Below, one piece after another: positions 1-4,220 of a DNA stretch of 6,734 nt; within the stretch, counting starts at the first letter, position 1, and each line of letters starts with the position of its first letter. This stretch comes from SURF-33 sp964598885. GTDB taxonomy: Bacteria > Desulfobacterota > Desulfobacteria > Desulfobacterales > Desulfosalsimonadaceae. Below the pieces are notes generated by a model that worked only from the letters and a program-made list of their open reading frames with translations, made no database searches and had not been told where the DNA came from. The translations under genes and the position numbers were made by a program. The stretch spans positions 1 through 6,734 of the forward strand of contig CAZRES010000147.1 of NCBI GenBank assembly GCA_964598885.1, written 5' to 3'.

Positions 1-468
1 GACACGGATTTCCAGGATGATATGCTCGATGTGCTGGACCAGATGGAATTCGACATCATCGAGATCGACAAGACCATCCGGGCCAAACACCGGCCGGTGA
101 TCGTCATTACCTCCAATGCCAAAAAGGACCTGTCGGATCCGTTTCTGGGCCGGTGCAATTTCCATCATATCGCGTTTCCGGACCCGAAAATGATGCGGGA
201 AATTATTTATGTGCATTTTCCGGATTTAAACACGGAATTGATGGAAAACGCCTTGAAAATGTTTTATAAACTGCGGGAGATCGACTCCGTGGAAAAACGG
301 CCCGCCACCCGGGAGCTGATCAACTGGGTCCGGGCCCTGAAGATGGACCCGGATTTCCGGCCGGCCCAATTGGCCAAAGGCGATGTGCCGTTTCTGGGAA
401 TTTTGTTCAAAAAAAGTCAGGATTATACCGTAGCCGGCAATATCGTCAGCCGCCGCCGGATGTTTTAA
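1..468 (+). CDS. MoxR-family AAA+ ATPase, C-terminal part (5' end outside window)
   Basis: The reading frame is open from base 1 (first codons D-T-D-F-Q-D-D) to TAA at 466-468, so this is the last 155 codons of a longer gene. MoxR ATPases are ATP-driven chaperones that act with VWA-domain partners to mature or insert cofactors into target enzyme complexes. The visible part begins just after where Walker B should lie. Sensor 1 is VIVITSN (window codons 33-39). DPFLGRC follows, with the likely arginine finger at codon 51, and then HHIAFPDP, the usual wording of the MoxR/CoxD-like branch. The rest is the small helical lid domain, which contains TRELINWVRAL. Walker A and Walker B are off the left edge, so catalytic competence cannot be judged. 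The stop lies 3 nt before the VWA gene, the usual MoxR-VWA pairing. Family is confident; the target complex is unknown. Confidence 0.9.
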   Translation, partial: DTDFQDDMLDVLDQMEFDIIEIDKTIRAKHRPVIVITSNAKKDLSDPFLGRCNFHHIAFPDPKMMREIIYVHFPDLNTELMENALKMFYKLREIDSVEKRPATRELINWVRALKMDPDFRPAQLAKGDVPFLGILFKKSQDYTVAGNIVSRRRMF

Positions 469-471
469 CCC

Positions 472-1665
472 ATGTTTGTTGAGTTTTTCTATAAATTAAA
501 GGACGCGGGCATTCCGGTGTCGCCCACGTCCTTTCTGACCCTGCAGCGGGCCTTGAACAAGGGGCTGATTTCCTCTCTGGGGGATTTTTACACGGCCTCC
601 CGGGCCATTCTGGTGAAAAGCGAGCGGTATTTTGATCTTTATGATCAGGTGTTCGCCCACCAGTTTGAAGGCGCGGAAATGCCGGATCTGGAAGGCCTGG
701 AGCTGGATGAGGCGGCAAAGGCCCTGCTGGAGGAATGGCTCAAGGACCCCCAAAGCATTGCCGACGCCCTGGGCGTGGATGAGGCCGAGATCAGCAAGCT
801 GACGCCTGATGAACTCCTGGATTATTTCAAGGAGCGCCTCAAAGAACAGACCGAGCGCCATGACGGCGGCAATAAATGGATCGGCACCGGCGGCACCTCG
901 CCGGTGGGCCATTCGGGGCATCATCCCGGCGGCATGCGGGTGGGCGGCGTATCCGGGAACCGGTCCGCGGTCAAGGTGGCCAATGAGAGAAGATACCGGG
1001 ATTATTCCAAATCCGGCCCGTTGACCCACGCGCTCATGGGCGAAGCCCTCAAGCGGCTGCGCAACATGGTGCCGGTGGGGCCCCGGGATCAGATCAACGT
1101 GGATAAAACCATCTACCAGACCATGAAAAACGCCGGGGAAATCGAGATCGTTTTTGACCGGGATCTGCGGGACCGGCTGTCGGTGATCCTGGCCATCGAC
1201 AACGGCGGTTGGTCCATGGAACCTCACGTGCCGGTTGTCCAGACGCTTTTTTCCTATGCCCGGTCCCAGTTTAAGGAATTGAAAACCTATTTTTTTCATA
1301 ATACCATCTACGATACCCTGTGGGAGGATCCGTCGCGGTATAAAAAGCCCAAACGGGTAACCGATTTCGGCCGCATGGATCCGGAGACCCGGCTGATCCT
1401 GGTGGGCGACGCCAGCATGGCGCCCTATGAGCTCATGAGCAGGGACGGCTCCATCTACGCTCATGAGCGCAGCGGCCAATCAAGCATCAACCGGCTGAAG
1501 TTTCTGGCCGATACGTTTCCTCACAGTGTGTGGCTCAACCCGGTGCCCGAGCGGATGTGGCCCTATACCCGGACCATCGGGGCCATCGGGGCGATATTTC
1601 CCATGTATGAGCTGTCCATCGACGGTCTGGAGGCGGCGGTAACCCAATTAAAGGCGGCCGCCTGA
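472..1665 (+). CDS. CoxE-like VWA domain protein, partner of MoxR ATPase
   Basis: A 397-residue protein, probably cytoplasmic because no signal peptide or membrane segment is seen. It is the likely partner of the upstream MoxR ATPase in ATP-dependent maturation or metal insertion of an unidentified enzyme. An N-terminal helical region (about 1-130) begins MFVEFFYKLKDAGIPVSP, followed by a Gly/His-rich linker (about 133-162, with GTGGTSPVGHSGHHPGG). The C-terminal VWA-like domain spans about 220-390. The metal-site region reads DNGGWSM (D243 to M249) rather than canonical DxSxS. A second conserved stretch is LVGDASMAPYEL (D313 near its start), and the end (WLNPVPERMWPYTRTIGAI) is the typical tail of this subfamily. 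The ATG at 472 sits 3 nt after the upstream stop with only a weak Shine-Dalgarno, suggesting translational coupling. Family assignment is strong; the substrate is unknown. Confidence 0.88.
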   Translation: MFVEFFYKLKDAGIPVSPTSFLTLQRALNKGLISSLGDFYTASRAILVKSERYFDLYDQVFAHQFEGAEMPDLEGLELDEAAKALLEEWLKDPQSIADALGVDEAEISKLTPDELLDYFKERLKEQTERHDGGNKWIGTGGTSPVGHSGHHPGGMRVGGVSGNRSAVKVANERRYRDYSKSGPLTHALMGEALKRLRNMVPVGPRDQINVDKTIYQTMKNAGEIEIVFDRDLRDRLSVILAIDNGGWSMEPHVPVVQTLFSYARSQFKELKTYFFHNTIYDTLWEDPSRYKKPKRVTDFGRMDPETRLILVGDASMAPYELMSRDGSIYAHERSGQSSINRLKFLADTFPHSVWLNPVPERMWPYTRTIGAIGAIFPMYELSIDGLEAAVTQLKAAA

Positions 1666-1710
1666 TTTTGTACTAACGAAAATGGATCATCGATTTTGAT
1701 AAAAGTAAGT

Positions 1711-1747
1711 GCCAGCCGGGGCGAATAAATCATACGCCCCGGTTGGC
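1711..1747 (+). other. GC-rich stem-loop, possible transcript 3' end or processing signal
   Basis: The arms 1711-1723 (GCCAGCCGGGGCG) and 1735-1747 (CGCCCCGGTTGGC) pair over 13 bp, with one G-U wobble in RNA, around an 11-nt A/T-rich loop. It lies 45 nt after the VWA stop and 48 nt before the SH3-protein start. The 3' side (GGATTCGATAAATG) has no T-run, so it is not a standard intrinsic terminator. It could be a Rho-assisted end, a 3' stabilising hairpin for the moxR-VWA mRNA, or a protein-binding dyad. The inverted repeat is seen directly; its function is inference. Confidence 0.6.
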
Positions 1748-1772
1748 GGATTCGATAAATGATTATTAATAT
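1743..1772 (+). promoter_or_regulatory. weak sigma70-like promoter candidate for the SH3-protein gene
   Basis: TTGGCG (1743-1748, 4 of 6 to TTGACA) and TAATAT (1767-1772, 4 of 6 to TATAAT) are separated by 18 nt, within the AT-rich stretch before the SH3-protein gene. Transcription would begin near 1779 and leave a very short leader. The -35 overlaps the second arm of the stem-loop at 1711-1747. Matches of this quality occur by chance, so this is only a candidate. Confidence 0.22.
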
Positions 1773-1784
1773 GGTAAATGTGTA

Positions 1785-1790
1785 AGAGGG
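1785..1790 (+). promoter_or_regulatory. ribosome binding site that decides the SH3-protein start
   Basis: AGAGGG, with core GAGG at 1786-1789, lies 6 nt before ATG 1796. An earlier in-frame ATG at 1778 lies upstream of this Shine-Dalgarno and would add six residues (MCKRDE) in front of the signal peptide. The site therefore favours 1796. Confidence 0.6.
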
Positions 1791-1795
1791 ATGAG

Positions 1796-2242
1796 ATGAA
1801 TGTTACGAAGTTCCTGCAGGCAGTGATCGTGTGCGCGATTCTGGCGGCGGCCGGCGCGGCGTATGCCGAACGGCTGGCGATTTCCGCGAGTGTGGCCAAC
1901 ATCCGGTCCGGTCCGGGCACCCAGTATGACGTGCTGTGGCAGGCCGAGCAATACACGCCCATTGAAGTCCTTGACAAGGATAAAACCGGATCATGGTATT
2001 ATTTTAAGGACTTTGAGGGAACCAAGGCCTGGATCAGCAAATCCCTGGTGGATAACATCGACACCGTGATGGTCAAGCGGGACCGGGTCAATATCCGGTC
2101 CGGGCCGAGCACCAATGAGCATATTCTGTTCCGGGCGGAAAAGGGCGTCCCGTTCAAGGTCCTGGAGCGCAAGGGGGAATGGATGCAGATTCAGCACGCC
2201 GACGGAGAAACCGGATGGATGCACCAGATGCTGGTCTGGTAA
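1796..2242 (+). CDS. secreted protein with two bacterial SH3 domains
   Basis: A 148-residue protein. An N-terminal signal peptide (about 1-24: basic K5, hydrophobic core, AAYA then E25) predicts Sec export and probable signal peptidase I cleavage after A24. There is no lipobox, so a periplasmic or extracellular protein is expected. Two SH3b repeats follow, about 27-85 and 92-148. Each opens with the family hallmark: VANIRSGPGTQYDVLW in the first, RVNIRSGPSTNEHILF in the second. The first ends near AWISKSLV and the second near GWMHQMLVW. Bacterial SH3 domains usually bind peptidoglycan or peptide ligands. No catalytic domain is fused, so this is a binding or adaptor protein rather than a hydrolase. 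The start at 1796 is chosen for its Shine-Dalgarno and signal peptide. The PfkB gene begins 5 nt after the stop and is probably co-transcribed, though no functional link is evident. The partner is unknown. Confidence 0.85.
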   Translation: MNVTKFLQAVIVCAILAAAGAAYAERLAISASVANIRSGPGTQYDVLWQAEQYTPIEVLDKDKTGSWYYFKDFEGTKAWISKSLVDNIDTVMVKRDRVNIRSGPSTNEHILFRAEKGVPFKVLERKGEWMQIQHADGETGWMHQMLVW

Positions 2243-2247
2243 CATAC

Positions 2248-3240
2248 ATGGGCGTGCTGGATATTAGAGACAACCGGAAAACCATCGTGGGCGTGGGATC
2301 GGCCCTGGTGGATCTGCTGGCCAGGGAATCCGATGATTTTATGGAAGCCCTGGGAGTGGCCAAGGGCGGCATGAACCTGGTGGACCGCGAGTTTTTGGGA
2401 GGCCTTTTGAGCCAAACGTCATCCAGACCCTCGGTCGTGCCGGGCGGATCGGCATGCAATACGGCCCTGGGCGTGGCCCGGCTGGGCGGCAGCGCCCGGT
2501 TTGTGGGAAAGCTGGGCAAGGATGAAATGGGTGGACTTTTCACCCGGGGACTGATGGAAAGCAATGTGGACGCGGTGCTTTTTGATTCCGACCTGCCCAC
2601 GGGATGCGTACTCTCGGTGATTACGCCCGATACCCAGCGCTCCATGTTTACCTGTCTGGGCGCGGCTTCGGAAATGCTGCCCGAAGAGATTACGCCCGGT
2701 ATTTTCGCGGACGCGGCTCTGGTGCACGTGGAAGGATATCTGGTGTTTAATCCGGATCTGCTGGAAGCGGTCCTGACATCGGCCAAAAGCGCCGGCGCCC
2801 TGGTGAGCCTTGACCTGGCCAGTTTCAACGTGGTGGAGCAGGCCGGGCCGTTTTTAAAAGAAATGGTGGCGGGCTATGTTGATATTTTAATTGCCAATGA
2901 GGATGAGGCCCGGGCCTATACCGGACATGCCGACGAGCCCCGGGCGCTGGAAGCCCTGGCCGAAGGCGTTTGTCTGGCCGTGCTCAAGCTGGGACCCCGG
3001 GGAAGCCGGGTGGCCCATCAGGGACAAAATATCACCATTGCGCCACTGGTCTGTGAAGACGCGGTGGACTCCACCGGCGCCGGAGATCTATGGGCTTCGG
3101 GGTTTTTGTACGGCCTGGCAGCGGGGTTGAGCATTGAAAAAAGCGGGGAGATCGCCTCGGCCTGCGGCCGGGAGGTCTGCCGGGTCATGGGCGCGGTTAT
3201 TCCGGATGACGTCTGGGAACGCATCAGGAAAATGATTTGA
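2248..3240 (+). CDS. PfkB-family carbohydrate/nucleoside kinase (adenosine kinase-like)
   Basis: A 330-residue cytoplasmic kinase of the ribokinase/PfkB superfamily, which transfers ATP phosphate to a sugar or nucleoside hydroxyl. The N-terminal strand IVGVGSALVDLL carries the substrate-site Asp. PfkB signature 1 is GGSACNTALGVARLGG (from G66), followed by FVGKLGKDEMG. Signature 2 is DSTGAGDLWASGFLYG, in which GAGD forms the anion hole and D280 is the catalytic base. NEDEA, upstream of signature 2, and VLKLGPRGS are the usual ATP-site elements. Length is normal for the family. The arrangement most resembles the adenosine kinase/ribokinase-like branch, but substrate cannot be fixed from sequence alone. 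The frame is open back to 2179 inside the SH3 gene. ATG 2248 is preferred because it lies 5 nt after the previous stop and leaves a normal-length N-terminus. No clear Shine-Dalgarno precedes it, so coupled re-initiation is likely. Confidence 0.9.
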   Translation: MGVLDIRDNRKTIVGVGSALVDLLARESDDFMEALGVAKGGMNLVDREFLGGLLSQTSSRPSVVPGGSACNTALGVARLGGSARFVGKLGKDEMGGLFTRGLMESNVDAVLFDSDLPTGCVLSVITPDTQRSMFTCLGAASEMLPEEITPGIFADAALVHVEGYLVFNPDLLEAVLTSAKSAGALVSLDLASFNVVEQAGPFLKEMVAGYVDILIANEDEARAYTGHADEPRALEALAEGVCLAVLKLGPRGSRVAHQGQNITIAPLVCEDAVDSTGAGDLWASGFLYGLAAGLSIEKSGEIASACGREVCRVMGAVIPDDVWERIRKMI

Positions 3241-3266
3241 AAAAACGGCAAGGATGTGTTTTTAAA
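3237..3266 (+). promoter_or_regulatory. weak sigma70-like promoter candidate before the TPR gene
   Basis: TTGAAA (3237-3242, 5 of 6 to TTGACA) overlaps the kinase stop codon, and TTTAAA (3261-3266, 4 of 6 to TATAAT) follows after 18 nt. Initiation near 3273 would give a leader of about 40 nt carrying the palindrome at 3278-3287. Read-through from the kinase gene is an equally good explanation for expression of the TPR gene. Confidence 0.25.
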
Positions 3267-3277
3267 CAGGGACGAAA

Positions 3278-3287
3278 CGGATATCCG
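3278..3287. repeat. 10-bp perfect palindrome CGGATATCCG in the TPR-gene leader
   Basis: The perfect dyad CGGATATCCG lies 24 nt before the TPR gene start, between the promoter candidate and the Shine-Dalgarno. It has no loop, so it is more likely a protein-binding dyad or chance than an RNA hairpin. No second copy was noticed by eye in the intergenic parts of the window. Confidence 0.3.
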
Positions 3288-3298
3288 CCCCTGATCAT

Positions 3299-3304
3299 AA
3301 GGAG
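3299..3304 (+). promoter_or_regulatory. strong Shine-Dalgarno for the TPR gene
   Basis: AAGGAG lies 7 nt before ATG 3312. It is the best ribosome binding site in the window and fixes that start. Confidence 0.8.
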
Positions 3305-3311
3305 AAAATAA

Positions 3312-4124
3312 ATGGCTGAGGAAAAATCCCGCAAGGAACTGCTTGAAGAACCGGACCCGTTCATGGTGTTTGTCGGAAAAGCCATGGATTTTGCAAAAAC
3401 CTATCAGCAACAGATCATCATGGCCGTGATCGCCGTGGTGCTCGCGGTTCTGGTCATCTCCGGCGTGGTGTATTTCCGTCACAAAGCCGAAGACCGGGCC
3501 GCGGCCATGTTGGGCAAGGCCGTTCTCAAGTACCAGGCGGCCAGGCAGGGCAAGGAAGGTTTCGCCGCTTACGAGAACGTCAAAGCAGATTTGAAGGCTC
3601 TTATCGATCAATACGGCTCTACCAGCGCCGGCAGGGCCGCGCTGATTAAATACGGGGATGTCAGTTTTGAGATGAAACAATATGACGAGGCCGTTGATGC
3701 CTATCTAAAGGCATTGAACGCTTTTGAGGGGCAGGATCTGTTTGCCGGTCTGATCCACAATGGGCTGGCGTATGCCTATGAGGCCAAGGGCGACGTGGAC
3801 GCGGCGGAACAACATTTCAATCAGGTGTTGTCCGATCCTGATGCGGTTGGGAAGGATCACGCCTTGTTCAATCTGGCCCGGATTTATCAAAAACAGGACA
3901 GAGACGACCAGCAGGCGGCGGCTCTGGAACGGCTGGTAAGCGAGCACCCGGATTCCATTTATTATCAGCCGGCCTCTGAAATGCTGAATGCGCCGATTCC
4001 CGCGGCTGCCGGAGCCGGGTCTACCCCGATATCCATGCCGGCAGCTGATGAGCGTCTGATGGAACCGATCGGCGAAGCCGAAGGCGATGGTGAAACCGAT
4101 TCCCGGGCAACGGAAACACCGTAA
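3312..4124 (+). CDS. membrane-anchored TPR protein, YfgM/TPR_21-like
   Basis: A 270-residue protein. A charged cytoplasmic N-terminus (1-34) precedes a single transmembrane segment at about 35-55 (IIMAVIAVVLAVLVISGVVYF). The remainder is a soluble domain, which the YfgM topology would place in the periplasm. TPR-like helical pairs are visible at about 106-138 (containing YGDVSFEMKQYDEAVDAYLKA), 146-175 (containing GLAYAYEAKGDVDAAEQHFN) and 183-215 (containing LFNLARIYQKQ). The tail from about 222 is Ala/Pro-rich and then acidic, and is probably disordered. YfgM-type proteins are ancillary SecYEG partners that help periplasmic chaperone hand-over. The architecture (short N-terminus, one membrane segment, TPRs) matches, but sequence divergence leaves the exact role open. 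In many genomes such proteins sit near bamB and engA, which are not seen here. The start is fixed by AAGGAG 7 nt upstream. Confidence 0.8.
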   Translation: MAEEKSRKELLEEPDPFMVFVGKAMDFAKTYQQQIIMAVIAVVLAVLVISGVVYFRHKAEDRAAAMLGKAVLKYQAARQGKEGFAAYENVKADLKALIDQYGSTSAGRAALIKYGDVSFEMKQYDEAVDAYLKALNAFEGQDLFAGLIHNGLAYAYEAKGDVDAAEQHFNQVLSDPDAVGKDHALFNLARIYQKQDRDDQQAAALERLVSEHPDSIYYQPASEMLNAPIPAAAGAGSTPISMPAADERLMEPIGEAEGDGETDSRATETP

Positions 4125-4158
4125 TACCAACGGTCGGATCCGGACATTCCAATCATTA

Positions 4159-4180
4159 AAACCGTGCGCGCCGCCGGTTT
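4159..4180 (+). other. small inverted repeat in the recD2 leader
   Basis: AAACCG (4159-4164) and CGGTTT (4175-4180) form a perfect 6-bp stem with a 10-nt GC-rich loop. No T-run follows, so it is not an intrinsic terminator. It covers the alternative GTG start at 4164. A competing 5-bp pairing, CGTGC (4163-4167) with GCACG (4186-4190), shares two bases with it. Function unknown. Confidence 0.3.
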
Positions 4181-4198
4181 AAAGGGCACGCGCGGATC

Positions 4199-4217
4199 AA
4201 GGGGAGGACCGCCTCCT
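4199..4217 (+). promoter_or_regulatory. recD2 Shine-Dalgarno embedded in a small hairpin
   Basis: The run AAGGGGAGG (4199-4207) is a strong anti-16S match but sits 13 nt from ATG 4221, longer than the usual 5-9. GGAGG (4203-4207) pairs perfectly with CCTCC (4212-4216) around a 4-nt loop (ACCG), and a G-U pair extends the stem. The hairpin could mask the ribosome site and so lower or regulate recD2 translation. The pairing is visible; any effect on translation is inference. Confidence 0.45.
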
Positions 4218-4220
4218 GTC

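Noticed and set aside
496..1479. Long open frame of 327 codons on the minus strand, opposite the VWA gene
   Set aside because: It lies wholly inside a confidently assigned gene, shows no recognisable domain, and is explained by GC-rich codon use removing stops from the antisense frame.
1778..1795. Earlier ATG start for the SH3 protein at 1778
   Set aside because: It would place MCKRDE before the signal peptide and lies upstream of the ribosome site that serves ATG 1796.
1684..1795. Possible small RNA or riboswitch in the gap before the SH3 gene
   Set aside because: Apart from one stem-loop there is no conserved riboswitch core or terminator with a U-tract, so there is no support beyond the hairpin already listed.
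1901..2103. Repeated 11-mer ATCCGGTCCGG at 1901-1911 and 2093-2103
   Set aside because: It encodes the same IRSGP motif in the two SH3 domains, so it reflects domain duplication rather than a separate DNA repeat.
2179..2247. Kinase start at ATG 2179 inside the SH3 gene
   Set aside because: It would add 23 Arg/Asp-rich residues unlike any PfkB N-terminus; ATG 2248 directly after the previous stop fits the family.
2154..2828. Open frame of 224 codons on the minus strand, opposite the SH3 and kinase genes
   Set aside because: It spans two real genes, is rich in Ser/Arg/Pro as expected for an antisense shadow, and has no known motif.
4164..4220. recD2 start at GTG 4164
   Set aside because: No Shine-Dalgarno precedes it, the codon lies within an inverted repeat, and the extra 19 residues are low-complexity Gly/Arg/Pro.
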